A DNA stretch of 64,000 bases, taken from positions 310,001 to 374,000 of the forward strand of contig NZ_CP016279.1 in the NCBI RefSeq assembly GCF_001542625.1, in the 5' to 3' direction. The position numbers were made by a program, and so were the translations under genes. Source of the DNA: Streptomyces griseochromogenes. GTDB lineage: Bacteria > Actinomycetota > Actinomycetes > Streptomycetales > Streptomycetaceae. The notes beneath the pieces are model-generated. The model did not search any database, was not told where the DNA came from, and worked only from the letters and a program-made list of their open reading frames with translations. Below are positions 1 to 8,318 of this stretch, piece by piece (within the stretch, counting starts at the first letter, position 1; each line of letters begins with the position of its first letter).

Positions 1-290
1 AGGTCCGCGTAGGCGCCGGTGTTCTGGGGCACCACGCCGATGCGTGCGCGCCACCCACGCCGGTCCTCGGCTGGGTCACAGCCGAGGACTCGCACGTCAC
101 CGCCGGTTCGCTGGCGGACGCCTTCCAGGATCTCGATGGTCGTCGTCTTTCCCGCGCCATTGGGCCCGAGCAGCGCGAAGACTTCTCCTGGAAAGATGTC
201 CAAATCCAGTCCCAGCACCGCGTGCCAGTCGCCATAACTCTTGCGAAGACCACGGACCGAGACGGGGTTCTCCCCGACGGCAGTTGCCAC
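1..290 (-). CDS. ABC transporter ATP-binding protein (partial, 3' end outside window)
   Basis: The N-terminal 96 residues of an ABC ATPase are visible; the rest lies beyond the left edge. The Walker A motif GPNGAGKTTT lies near residues 42-51 and a Q-loop (VVPQNTG) near residue 87. The GTG start at 290 is preceded by an AGGAG ribosome-binding site. The gene lies 40 bp downstream of the cysteine-rich precursor gene on the same strand, so it is probably in its operon. By family this ATPase energises export, and from context it is a good candidate for exporting or giving self-resistance to the peptide product. The membrane partner is not in the window. Confidence 0.9.
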   Translation of the reverse strand, partial: MATAVGENPVSVRGLRKSYGDWHAVLGLDLDIFPGEVFALLGPNGAGKTTTIEILEGVRQRTGGDVRVLGCDPAEDRRGWRARIGVVPQNTGAYAD

Positions 291-330
291 TTGGATCGCT
301 CCTGGGTGGATATCAGATTGATCGGGTGGA

Positions 331-699
331 TCAGGTGCAGCAGCAGCACGGGCAGCAGCAGGAGTTGCCGCCGGCCGCGATGTCCGACAGGTCGCCCTCG
401 CTCAGCTCGGCGGTGTCGATCTGCGGGGTCTTGGGGATGTGGAACTCGTAGCGACCGGTCGCCAGACCGATCTCGTAGAGCTCCACCTGCACCTCGAGGT
501 TGCCCTCCTGCTCGCCCTCGGCGGCGGTGGAGACGATGACGATCTCCGCGTCGGCCGGGAGCTCCAGGCCGGCCTCGGCGAGCGCGGCACGCGGGTCCGA
601 CTGGAGCCGGGCCGCGTACTCCTCGCTCGACCAGGCGCTGATGAGGGCGCGGGTGTAGCCGTTGACGAACTCGGCCCGCTTCCGCTGGTCCAAAGCCAT
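331..699 (-). CDS. RiPP precursor peptide, NHLP-type leader with Cys-rich core
   Basis: This 122-residue peptide has a long acidic leader resembling the nitrile-hydratase-like leader (NHLP/TOMM precursor) family: helix near residues 10-35, then SDPRAALAEAGLELP at 34-48 and a beta-rich stretch. It ends AAGG-NSCCCPCCCCT, with seven cysteines in the last nine residues. The AAGG just before the core is a typical leader-cleavage region. The ATG at 699 follows AAAGGAAAA at good spacing. The cysteines would be substrates for azoline/azole formation or lanthionine-type chemistry; which one cannot be decided because no cyclodehydratase is in view. It is divergent from the P450/methyltransferase operon and upstream of the ABC gene. 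Precursor status is confident; product class is inference. Confidence 0.85.
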   Translation of the reverse strand: MALDQRKRAEFVNGYTRALISAWSSEEYAARLQSDPRAALAEAGLELPADAEIVIVSTAAEGEQEGNLEVQVELYEIGLATGRYEFHIPKTPQIDTAELSEGDLSDIAAGGNSCCCPCCCCT

Positions 700-869
700 A
701 AGACTTTTCCTTTTCTCGGTTCCGGTTTGCCCGCGGCGCCTTCTTGTCGCTGCCGGCGAATGAAGAATTGCACGCCGCTGGAAGGCTGCCAAGACGTCAG
801 TTCCGGCTCCAGGGGTAAGTATTGAGCACATTCGGCGGGTGCGGTAGATTCCGAGTCGGATGAGGCCGT

Positions 870-982
870 GAATACGTATTGGATTACGCATCGGAATACG
901 CATCCGAATGCGTATCGCCGATCGGGGCGTACGTATTCGGGAATTCCGAGTACGTATGGCGCACGGAATACGTATGTGCGTA
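870..982. repeat. Array of TACGTA-like sites with 12-bp tandem repeats
   Basis: Four contiguous 12-bp units of consensus GAATACGTATCG occupy 870-881, 882-893, 894-905 and 906-917. Further TACGTA or TGCGTA cores start at 930, 951, 969 and 977, giving eight cores in 113 bp with spacings 12, 12, 12, 21, 21, 18 and 8. The core is palindromic. The array is in the 360-bp space (700-1059) between the divergent precursor and P450 genes, so it is best read as a multi-site regulator-binding region. It also lies in an open frame continuous with the P450, but the P450 start is placed downstream on ribosome-binding-site grounds. Confidence 0.8.
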
Positions 983-1059
983 GGCCCGCGCCGTCCGACT
1001 TCATCTTGTTTGACCTGAATCGATCTGACATGAGAGGAATCACGGAGGTGGTCCGCACC

Positions 1060-2445
1060 GTGCCTACGCACACGACGACGCCGCGCGTCCCGCGGTCAGG
1101 CCCCCGGGGTGAGGCCCTTCCACCGGGGCCGCCGGGAGACATCGACATGGCGGTGATGCGGGAGTCGCCGCTCGCCTTCATCACCGAACTGGCCCGCACC
1201 TACGGCGGGATCACCCGTCACCGGGCCGACGGCGAGACCGTCTACCTGCTCAACACCCCTGAGTACGCCCGTCATGTACTCAAGGACAACGGCGCCAACT
1301 ACACCAAGGAGGGCACCCCGGACGACGCGATGCTGCGTCCGCTGCTCGGAAACGGGCTCCTGACCAGCAACGGCGACGACTGGGCCCGCCAGCGCCAGCT
1401 GACCGCCCCGGCCTTCAGGCCCAGCTCGGTCAGGACCTTCGACGGTATCGTCACCGACGCCACCTCCGGCATGCTGGAGCGCTGGCGCCCGGCGATCGAG
1501 ACCGGCACCCCGCTCGCGGTGGACGATCACCTCACCGCGCTCACTCTGGGCATTCTCACCCGAGCCATCCTCGGCGCCGACCTCGACGGCATCGGTGAGG
1601 GCTTCGGGCGTGCGGTGGACGCCGTCAACCGGTGCATCGGCCACTACGTGCCCGACCCGGACCCCGACCCGGCGGACACCGCACGCCGGTTCGCGGGCTT
1701 CAGCCGCGCGCGGGCCTTCCTGGACATGGTGACCCGCACGCTGATCGCCTCACGGCGTGCCGCGGGGCCGTCGGCGCCCGGCTCCGGTCCCGGCCATGCC
1801 GGAAACCTGCTGGACACCATGATGTCCGCCGGCCACCTGGTCTCCGACGAGGATCTGCGCGACCAGGTGCTGACCGTCGTCATGGCCGGGCATGAGACCA
1901 CCGCCAAGTCCCTGACCTGGACGCTCCATCTGCTGGACCGGCACCCGCACGAGGCGGCGAAGGTCCGCGAGGAGGTCGACCGGGTGCTCGGCGGCCGTCC
2001 TGCCAGGGCCGAGGACCTCGCCGACCTGCCGGTCTGCCAACGGGCCGTCAAGGAGGCGATGCGGCTCTACCCGCCCGTGTGGCTCATATCCCGCCGGGCG
2101 GTGGGCGCCGACGTCATCGGCGGGTACCACGTCGAGCCCGGCACGCTCGTCTGCGTCAGCCAGTGGGTGCTGCACCGGCACCCCGAGTACTGGGACGCCC
2201 CCGACGCGTACCGCCCGGACCGCTTCGACGGTGCCTCGCTTCCCAGCCATCTCTACCTGCCGTTCGGCGGTGGTGACCGGATCTGTGTCGGCCAGCACTT
2301 CGCCATGCTCGAGGCGGTACTGGTGCTCGCCACCCTCACCCAGTCCGTGCGGCTGGAGACCGTCGAGGGGTTCGAGGTGGAGCCCGAGGCCCTGGTCACG
2401 CTGCGCCCGAAGCACGGCATGACCATGATCGCGAGGCCCAGATGA
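1060..2445 (+). CDS. Cytochrome P450
   Basis: A heme-thiolate monooxygenase of about 461 residues. Visible motifs are the I-helix AGHETTAKSLTW, the ExxR region KEAMRLYPPVW and the heme-binding loop FGGGDRICVGQHFA with the cysteine ligand. The GTG at 1060 is chosen because GGAGG lies 12 bp upstream and the proline-rich start fits the family; in-frame starts at 1030 and 868 have no ribosome-binding site and would translate the repeat array. It overlaps the next gene by ATGA. Context suggests oxidative tailoring of the adjacent cysteine-rich peptide, but its substrate cannot be read from sequence. Confidence 0.93.
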   Translation: MPTHTTTPRVPRSGPRGEALPPGPPGDIDMAVMRESPLAFITELARTYGGITRHRADGETVYLLNTPEYARHVLKDNGANYTKEGTPDDAMLRPLLGNGLLTSNGDDWARQRQLTAPAFRPSSVRTFDGIVTDATSGMLERWRPAIETGTPLAVDDHLTALTLGILTRAILGADLDGIGEGFGRAVDAVNRCIGHYVPDPDPDPADTARRFAGFSRARAFLDMVTRTLIASRRAAGPSAPGSGPGHAGNLLDTMMSAGHLVSDEDLRDQVLTVVMAGHETTAKSLTWTLHLLDRHPHEAAKVREEVDRVLGGRPARAEDLADLPVCQRAVKEAMRLYPPVWLISRRAVGADVIGGYHVEPGTLVCVSQWVLHRHPEYWDAPDAYRPDRFDGASLPSHLYLPFGGGDRICVGQHFAMLEAVLVLATLTQSVRLETVEGFEVEPEALVTLRPKHGMTMIARPR

Positions 2446-3353
2446 GCGCGCCCCTCTCCCCAACGGTCCGCCCGCTGGGCGGCTCGTACGACCCGGCCCG
2501 CACCACCGGCGGCGGCCTGTCGGCCGAGCTGGCCCGTCTGGAGGCCCAGGCCGAACTCTCCTTCGCCGAGGAACTGCGCATCCTCCGCGACCTCGGCATC
2601 TGCTCCACTGCCGGCGGTCCCCGCCCCACCGTTCTCGAAGTCGGCGCGGGATCGGGCGCGGTGACCCGCCGGCTCCGCCCCGCGCTGCCGGCCGGCATCA
2701 CGCTCATCGCCGCCGACATCGACGCCGGACTGCTGGCCCACGCCGCCGGTCCCGGTGTCACCTCGCTGGTCGCCGATGCCGTGGACATGCCGCTGGAGGA
2801 CCGCAGCGTCGACTTCGTACTGCTGCGCTATGTGCTCCAGCACGTTCCCGACCCGGCCGCCGTACTGGCCGAGGTACGCCGGGTGCTGCGGCCGGGCGGC
2901 CGGGTCGCCTGCACGGAGGTCGACTCCTCCTGCTGGGGCGTTGCCGACCCGGCCTACCCGGAACTGGGCGGCGTGCACGCCAAGATGGCCGCCGCGCAAC
3001 GCGCCGCGGGCGGGGATCGTACGATCGGCCGCCGCCTGCCCCGGCTGCTGCGGGCGGCGGGCTTCGAGGACGTCGTCCTGCGACCGTTCGCCACCACCAA
3101 TGACGACCACCCCACGGACGCCTTCGCTCCACAACTGGGTCCGCAGCGCCTGGAGCCCCTGGTGGCCCAGGGCGTCCTCTCCCTGGCCGAACTCGCCCTC
3201 GCCTCGGATCGCTGGAACCGCTTCCGGGCGGACCCCGACGCCTGGGTGATGCTGCTCGGTCTCACCGTCGCCGCGACCGCTCCCGCAGGTCGCGGACCGC
3301 AGGAAACCCCTGAGAAAACCCCTCGCACCACCGAACGAAAGGCACCCAAGTGA
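2442..3353 (+). CDS. Class I SAM-dependent methyltransferase
   Basis: A 303-residue protein with the SAM-binding motif I VLEVGAGSG at residues 64-72, an acidic motif II region (AADIDAGLL), and the VDFVLLRYVLQHVPDP segment followed by LRPGGRVAC, typical of the UbiE/Methyltransf_11 fold. It starts inside the P450 stop codon (ATGA) and ends overlapping the next gene (GTGA), so the three genes are translationally coupled. Its likely role is O-, N- or C-methylation of the peptide product or another cluster intermediate; the acceptor is unknown. Confidence 0.9.
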   Translation: MSAPLSPTVRPLGGSYDPARTTGGGLSAELARLEAQAELSFAEELRILRDLGICSTAGGPRPTVLEVGAGSGAVTRRLRPALPAGITLIAADIDAGLLAHAAGPGVTSLVADAVDMPLEDRSVDFVLLRYVLQHVPDPAAVLAEVRRVLRPGGRVACTEVDSSCWGVADPAYPELGGVHAKMAAAQRAAGGDRTIGRRLPRLLRAAGFEDVVLRPFATTNDDHPTDAFAPQLGPQRLEPLVAQGVLSLAELALASDRWNRFRADPDAWVMLLGLTVAATAPAGRGPQETPEKTPRTTERKAPK

Positions 3354-3535
3354 ATCCCAACGTGAAGATCTTCATCACGATCTTCTGCTACATCAGCGCC
3401 GTGGCGGGCCTGCTCACCTCCGTCATGGACGCCAGCCACAAGCCGGCCGACACCACCTCGGCCATCGTCGCCGGTGTGCTCGGCGTCGCCTTCCTGCTCG
3501 GCGGCATCGCCCTGACCCGTAAGCCCCGCTACTGA
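3350..3535 (+). CDS. Small two-helix membrane protein
   Basis: A 61-residue protein with two hydrophobic segments, about residues 6-25 and 38-55, separated by a short polar loop, and a basic C-terminus (TRKPRY). GTG overlaps the methyltransferase stop. I do not recognise a family. Coupling to the P450 and methyltransferase suggests a role in the same pathway, such as immunity or anchoring of an enzyme complex. Confidence 0.7.
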   Translation: MNPNVKIFITIFCYISAVAGLLTSVMDASHKPADTTSAIVAGVLGVAFLLGGIALTRKPRY

Positions 3536-3542
3536 GCGGGGC

Positions 3543-3582
3543 GGTGGGGCGGCCGGGGTGAACGTGCCCCGGCCGCCCCACC
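3543..3582. terminator. Bidirectional hairpin terminator
   Basis: A perfect 16-bp G/C stem (arms 3543-3558 and 3567-3582) with an 8-nt loop sits between the convergent small membrane protein and kinase genes. There is no clear U-tract, as is common in Streptomyces. Confidence 0.8.
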
Positions 3583-3646
3583 GGGCCGCCGCCGGGACCG
3601 CTCGCGCGCAAGCCGACGCGCCTGCGGGTGCGGGCTGCCCCCGCGG

Positions 3647-5761
3647 TCAGGTGGGCCCGTTCGGGCTCCGGGAGAAGGCCGTGTCGCCGGCCATCGCCAC
3701 GATGGCGTCCTTGACGAGCAGCACTCGCGGCGGATAAGCCTGCGTTTTGTCCCCGGGGTCGTCCAGTGCGGAGGTGCGCCACACCTCCGCTCCGGTGCGG
3801 CTGTCCAGTGCCAGCAGACGGCCGAAGCGGTTGGAGAAATAGACCCGCTTGTACGTCGCTGACACCGCGGGCGCGGACAGGCTCTCCACGTCCGTCACCT
3901 TCTGCCAGAGTTGTCTGCCGCTGTCCGCCGACACGGCGGTGACCGACCCGTCGGACCGGACGAAGTAGACGACGCCGTCCACAAGGGTGGCCGCGCCGGT
4001 CAGCGGATGTGCCAGCGGTATCCGTTTGACCTGCCCGGTTTCCGAGGCCACCCGCAGCAGCGCGTTGTACGGCCGTTCGTACCCGGATTCGTACACGTTC
4101 TTCGCGGTCTGGGGGGCGAGGAACAGGGGTTGCCCGCCGGCAGCGCCGAGCGCTTGTGCCTTCTTGGGCAGTGTGGCGGTTTCGGTCAGGCTGCCGGGTC
4201 CGAGCCTCATCAGCTCGATCGGGGCCTGGTCGGGCTCGCTGGCCTTCGAGCACAGGGCGTAGGGGACGCCTCCCGGCGCCGACGGAGTGCAGTACTCGTC
4301 CAGCGAGGGCGCCCGCCACAGTTCCTTGCCGGAGGGCCCGTAGGCCACGAACGACGAGGAGTCGGGAGACAGGGTCAGCAGTCCGCCGTCGTACAGGACC
4401 GCCTCCTCGGACGGGCTGATGCCGCGTTGCCACCGCCGGTGCCCGGTACCGGCGTCGAGGGCCACCACGCGCCTGGTCCTGTCGTCCGGTTCCTCGTACA
4501 TGTAGACCAGCCCGTCGCGAACGCCGATCGGCTGCGTCCCCTGAGGGCGGGTGCCGGTCCGCCACAGGATGCGGCCGGAGGCCGCGTCGATCCTGGCGGC
4601 CGTGAAGCCCGTACCTCCGCAGAACAGGGCGGTTCCCTCCGCCACGCATCCGGTGCTGTCGTAGTCGAGAGGGACACCCTTCACGTCGTACCGCAGCTCC
4701 TTCTGCCACGGCCGCCAGCCGTCGGGCAGTGACGCGGCACGGGCGGAGGTCTCGGAACCGGTGGTGTCCCCATCGGACACGAAGACACTCACCCCGATAC
4801 CCAGCGCCGCGCCGAGGCCGGTGAGCAGCATCCGGGCTCGGCGTCGCTTGCCGGCGCCGGTCGCGCCGCCCGTGGAGGGGGCGTCCGCGCTCCGAGAAGC
4901 GGGGCGGCCCGGGGGTTTCGCGGACCGGGTCTTCGGGGACCCGGTGGCGTCGGATTCCGGCAGCGTCTGGAGCATGCGGTGTATGTCCGTCAGTTCCGGC
5001 CGTGCGGCAGGGTCCTTGTCCAAGCAGCGCTCGACAATGCCCAGGAGTGCTTCGGGCACCCCGCCGAGGTCCGGGGTCCCGAACACCACCTGATAGCCGG
5101 TTATGTACGGGCTCTCGGCGTCGAACGGTCCCGTGCCGATGGCCGCGAACACCAGCAGCGACCCCAGCGAGAACACGTCCGAGGCCGGGGTGACGTCTCG
5201 GGGAGAGGCCAGTTGTTCCGGCGACATGAACGGCGGAGTGCCGATCATCCGCCCGGTCGTGGTGAGGCGCTGGTTGTCAGAAGCGCGCGATATGCCGAAG
5301 TCGATGACGCGCGGCCCGTCCCCGGTCATCAGGACGTTGCCCGGTTTGAGGTCCCGGTGCACCAGGCCCGCCCGGTGGATGTCGCGCAGCGCCTCGGTGA
5401 GCCCCAGCCCCAGCGCGCGCAGCTCCCGCTGGCTCAACGGGCCGTCCTTCTCCACGACTTCGGCGAGGTTGAGCCCCGGCACGTAGAGCGTCGCCATCCA
5501 CGGCCGGTCGGCGTCCGGGTCGGCGTCCACGACAGGCGCGGTGAAGGCGCCGCTCACTCTGCGCGCTGCCGCGATCTCCTGCCGGAAGCGGGTCCGGAAC
5601 TCCTCCTCCTGGGCATAGGGGCCGTGCACGAGCTTGACCGCGACCTGCCGTCCGGAGGCGGAGACTCCCAGATAGACGACTCCCATGCCGCCCGCCCCGA
5701 GCCGACCGAGAAGGGTGTATCCGCCTATGGACTCCGGGTCCCCGGTGCTCAGGGGCGTCAT
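3647..5761 (-). CDS. Ser/Thr protein kinase with PQQ-like extracellular domain
   Basis: A 704-residue Hanks-type kinase. The glycine-rich loop GRLGAGGMGVVYLG is at 19-32, the catalytic lysine at about 43, HRDLKPGN at 135-142, DFG at 155-157 and GTPPFMSPE at 174-182. A low-complexity linker leads to one membrane segment near 311-329. The remaining ~370 residues contain repeated W-containing blades typical of PQQ/pyrrolo-quinoline beta-propellers and are probably extracellular. The arrangement suggests a membrane sensor that signals by phosphorylating cytoplasmic targets. The ATG at 5761 begins just before the kinase core and follows a GGAAGG site. It is monocistronic and convergent with the peptide cluster. 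Confidence 0.93.
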   Translation of the reverse strand: MTPLSTGDPESIGGYTLLGRLGAGGMGVVYLGVSASGRQVAVKLVHGPYAQEEEFRTRFRQEIAAARRVSGAFTAPVVDADPDADRPWMATLYVPGLNLAEVVEKDGPLSQRELRALGLGLTEALRDIHRAGLVHRDLKPGNVLMTGDGPRVIDFGISRASDNQRLTTTGRMIGTPPFMSPEQLASPRDVTPASDVFSLGSLLVFAAIGTGPFDAESPYITGYQVVFGTPDLGGVPEALLGIVERCLDKDPAARPELTDIHRMLQTLPESDATGSPKTRSAKPPGRPASRSADAPSTGGATGAGKRRRARMLLTGLGAALGIGVSVFVSDGDTTGSETSARAASLPDGWRPWQKELRYDVKGVPLDYDSTGCVAEGTALFCGGTGFTAARIDAASGRILWRTGTRPQGTQPIGVRDGLVYMYEEPDDRTRRVVALDAGTGHRRWQRGISPSEEAVLYDGGLLTLSPDSSSFVAYGPSGKELWRAPSLDEYCTPSAPGGVPYALCSKASEPDQAPIELMRLGPGSLTETATLPKKAQALGAAGGQPLFLAPQTAKNVYESGYERPYNALLRVASETGQVKRIPLAHPLTGAATLVDGVVYFVRSDGSVTAVSADSGRQLWQKVTDVESLSAPAVSATYKRVYFSNRFGRLLALDSRTGAEVWRTSALDDPGDKTQAYPPRVLLVKDAIVAMAGDTAFSRSPNGPT

Positions 5762-6137
5762 CACCGATCGTCCTTCCCCGCGCCTGCCTGCCTCACGGGG
5801 ATCAGAGTAGGGCCTGCCGCCCCGGAAACGGAGCCGCCCATATCGCGCGTCGGTGCCCTGTGTCCCTGAGCCGCGCGATGGGCCATCCGAAAACGAATCG
5901 GTCGACTGTTGATACAGGCCGGCGGTGGACCAGGTTGCTTCGCTGCAACAGCGTTTTCGAGCCTGGTCTTTAGGCGACTTCGACGCCGGAGAGGGCATTA
6001 ACCGGCCACAGTTGAGCCTGGCTGCCGGGAAGATTCTCCAGCACGCCGAACCTCCCCCGGGCATTGCGCATCTTCAGTTGTGCAGGCGCGCACTGACCTC
6101 GCGCGCCGCTTCGTATTCGAGGGGAGCCCGAAACTTC
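5762..6137. other. Intergenic region between divergent kinase and secreted protein
   Basis: No supported gene is present. The region must hold promoters for both flanking genes. I see only a weak dyad (GTTGC-N6-GCAAC near 5935-5950) and no RNA gene. Confidence 0.6.
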
Positions 6138-6680
6138 ATGCAGACCAAGCTGACCGCCGTGGCCCTTGCGGCGATCGTCGTCGCCGGCACTGCCGCTGCC
6201 GCCGTCCCGGCCTCGGCCGCCCCCGCCAAGGCCGAGCCGACCCGCTGCCACACCGCCGACCTGAAGGCCGGCTTCGCCACGGGGGATGACGCGAAGCCGG
6301 AGATGCAGCAGACCAAGAAGCAGACCCAGGCGTACATCTGGTTCACCAACCGGAGCAAGCGCACCTGCACCCTGTCCGGCTTCGCCGGTGTCGACATGAT
6401 CGGCGCTCAGAAGACCGACGGCACCTGGTCGCTGGCGCGCTCTTCCAAGAAGCCCGAGAAGATCACCCTGAAGCAGGGGGACACGGTGGACTTCAGCATC
6501 ACCCTGCTCCCGGTGGCCAAGTCCACGTCGCAGAAGGAGAAGTTCGTTCCGGCGAAGTTCCTGGTCACCCCGCCGAACGAGACAAAGCACTTCACCCTGG
6601 AGTGGCCGTTCGGCGGCCAGATCCTCAAGCAGGACGGCGCCACCCACCCGGGCACCTACCTCAACCCGGTCGGTCTGTAA
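6138..6680 (+). CDS. Secreted DUF4232-like protein
   Basis: A 180-residue protein with a clear Sec signal peptide (basic start, hydrophobic core, cleavage near PASAAPA, residue ~29). The mature part has one pair of cysteines placed as in DUF4232 proteins (RCHTADL and KRTCTLSGFAGVDM) and an ending LKQDGATHPGTYLNPV. DUF4232 proteins are small exported beta-sandwich proteins of unknown role, abundant in Streptomyces. The ATG at 6138 is at the signal peptide. It is followed 47 bp later by another small gene. Confidence 0.85.
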   Translation: MQTKLTAVALAAIVVAGTAAAAVPASAAPAKAEPTRCHTADLKAGFATGDDAKPEMQQTKKQTQAYIWFTNRSKRTCTLSGFAGVDMIGAQKTDGTWSLARSSKKPEKITLKQGDTVDFSITLLPVAKSTSQKEKFVPAKFLVTPPNETKHFTLEWPFGGQILKQDGATHPGTYLNPVGL

Positions 6681-6727
6681 CCAACTGGACGGCCGACAAC
6701 TTCTCCCCGAGGTGATCAGGATCCCCA

Positions 6728-7102
6728 GTGAACGACGTGGAATTCTCCGATGCCGTGGAGACGGTCCTGCGGGATCTCCGGGCACAGTGCGCGGTGCAGC
6801 CAGACGTACGTTCGGATGACACGATCGGGATCACGCTCTGGGCCCCGGACGGTTCAGGCCAGGGCCTGACACCACATCCGGATGGCACCGCCGCGGAGTT
6901 GCTCGTGCACCTGGCAGATCAGGTCCAGGACTGGGCGGTGGAGGCACTGTGGTCTGAAGGCCTGTCGGCGGTCTGGCCACAGTGCCCGACACACCCGGAC
7001 ACGCATCCGCTGACGGCGACCGTCCGCACGGACGCGGCGGTGTGGGTATGTCCGAAGAGGGGAACGACGGTGGCGCGGATCGGGGAACTGAAGACCCACT
7101 AG
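6728..7102 (+). CDS. Conserved hypothetical protein
   Basis: A 124-residue acidic protein starting with GTG. It contains a helical first half, a DGTAAELLVHLADQVQDWAVEALW segment and an unusual late motif WPQCPTHPDTHPL followed by VWVCPKRG, so two cysteines and several histidines could bind a metal or form a small fold. I do not recognise a functional family. It may be co-transcribed with the secreted protein upstream. Confidence 0.7.
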   Translation: MNDVEFSDAVETVLRDLRAQCAVQPDVRSDDTIGITLWAPDGSGQGLTPHPDGTAAELLVHLADQVQDWAVEALWSEGLSAVWPQCPTHPDTHPLTATVRTDAAVWVCPKRGTTVARIGELKTH

Positions 7103-7167
7103 AGCGGGCGGGGCCCGCGGCCGGCGACCGTCAGGGCCGGCCGTGCAGCGGCCCACGCCGGCGTCTC

Positions 7168-7389
7168 ATGGTCTGTCTCGGCGCATATGGCCCACTCCGC
7201 CCGGGGGAGCCGGCCGGCCTCCGCCGTCGGGATGTCGACGTCGAAGCGTTGAAGGTCACGGTCCGCTGTGCCGAGCCGGAGCGTACGAACGGCCGCCGTG
7301 CTCCAGGCGACACCAGATCCGAAGCCGGAACCCGGACAGTCCACCTCCCCGCGTTCCTCCGCCGGGAGGTGCGTCTCCACATGGAGCTT
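7168..7389 (+). pseudogene. Tyrosine recombinase (phage integrase) fragment
   Basis: One reading frame gives about 74 residues resembling the start of an integrase catalytic domain: GAYGPLRPGEPAGLRRRDVD (the LR..E..GLRW.DVD block with the first catalytic Arg region), then a beta-strand, SEAGTRTVHLPAF and a helix. No start codon with a ribosome-binding site fits, and the later HxxR and Tyr boxes are absent. It is a relic, followed directly by the TetR gene's 3' end. Confidence 0.65.
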
Positions 7390-7420
7390 CCCACGTCCGG
7401 GCCGGCGGTATCAGTCCGGT

Positions 7421-8059
7421 TCAGCCGACGTCCGGGGAGCCGCGGAACGCCCCGGCCAGTACGGGGACCAGCCACCGCTCGATCTGCTCAGGGGGCTCGG
7501 CGGCCAGTTCGGTACCTATGGGCGCCAGCACGAGCCAGTTCAGCAGGCCGGCCGCGCACCGGATGCGGAAGTCCAACTCCCGCTCGTCGACTCCGGGAGC
7601 ATTCGTCGAGAGCTGCCGGACGATGTCCCGCCGGGACTGCTGGAACTTCGCCGTCAGCCGGCCCCAGCCCTCAGGGGGGTCGATCCCGACGCGAGCCACC
7701 GTCCGCATGACCGCCAGATCCCGTCCGCCGGCCGCCAGCGCACGCATCATCGGCCCGGCGAACGCCGCGGCCAGATCCTCGACGCCGGATGCGGGGTCGA
7801 GCGAAGCGACCTCGTCGATCTGAGCGTCCAGATACCGCTCCAGCGCGTTCTCGATCGCCGAATCGCACAGCGCCTTCAGTGACCCGAAGTGATAGCTCAC
7901 CGCGGAGACGTTGGCTCCCGCGCGATCCGTGATCTCGCGGAGGGTCACACCCTCCTGGCCACGTCGCGCGAGCAACTCCTGCGTGGCGGCCAGCAGGCCG
8001 TCCCGCGTCCGCTGCCCGGCCTCGCGGCGTTGATCTGTCCGTTCTGTCGCCCTGGACAC
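7421..8059 (-). CDS. TetR-family transcriptional regulator
   Basis: A 212-residue repressor. The N-terminal helix-turn-helix (about residues 20-65: LLAATQELLARRG, VTLREITDRAGANVSAVSYHFGSLKAL) is typical of TetR proteins, and the C-terminal ~130 residues form the ligand and dimer domain. The GTG start is at 8059. It is divergent from the secreted NTF2-like gene and has dyad operators at 8070-8095 and 8185-8246, consistent with autoregulation and control of its neighbour. The ligand is unknown. Confidence 0.9.
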   Translation of the reverse strand: MSRATERTDQRREAGQRTRDGLLAATQELLARRGQEGVTLREITDRAGANVSAVSYHFGSLKALCDSAIENALERYLDAQIDEVASLDPASGVEDLAAAFAGPMMRALAAGGRDLAVMRTVARVGIDPPEGWGRLTAKFQQSRRDIVRQLSTNAPGVDERELDFRIRCAAGLLNWLVLAPIGTELAAEPPEQIERWLVPVLAGAFRGSPDVG

Positions 8060-8069
8060 AACTCAAACA

Positions 8070-8095
8070 GCTGCTTGATTTTGCTGTCAAGCAGC
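8070..8095. promoter_or_regulatory. Inverted repeat, probable TetR autoregulatory operator
   Basis: Perfect 9-bp arms, GCTGCTTGA and TCAAGCAGC, are separated by 8 bp just upstream of the TetR start. The position and symmetry suit a dimeric repressor. Confidence 0.6.
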
Positions 8096-8184
8096 CGATC
8101 GCCGGACGGCCGGCCCATCGGCGACCGCAGAACGCCAGGCCGGCGCCCGCCTCCCTCGGGGTGGGACACCACCCCAACACATAA

Positions 8185-8246
8185 ATCAATCATTCGCTTG
8201 ACATCTTTGTGGCGCCGTTCATACAGCCAAGCGAGCGTTTGATTGA
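8185..8246. promoter_or_regulatory. Pair of TetR-type half-conserved dyads
   Basis: CAATCATTCGCTTG (8187-8200) and CAAGCGAGCGTTTGATTG (8228-8245) are imperfect palindromes and are also inverted copies of each other. They flank an AT-richer stretch likely to hold the promoter of the gene starting at 8319. Confidence 0.55.
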
Positions 8247-8318
8247 AAAGCGCCGCACCCGGCGCGACCCCGTCTCGACGGATCTCGGATCCCGAGAACC
8301 ACCACGGAGGAACACGAC

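Noticed and set aside
868..1059. N-terminal extension of the P450 through the repeat array
   Set aside because: Starts at 868 and 1030 lack ribosome-binding sites, the encoded Asn-Thr-Tyr/His repeats have no P450 counterpart, and GGAGG favours GTG 1060.
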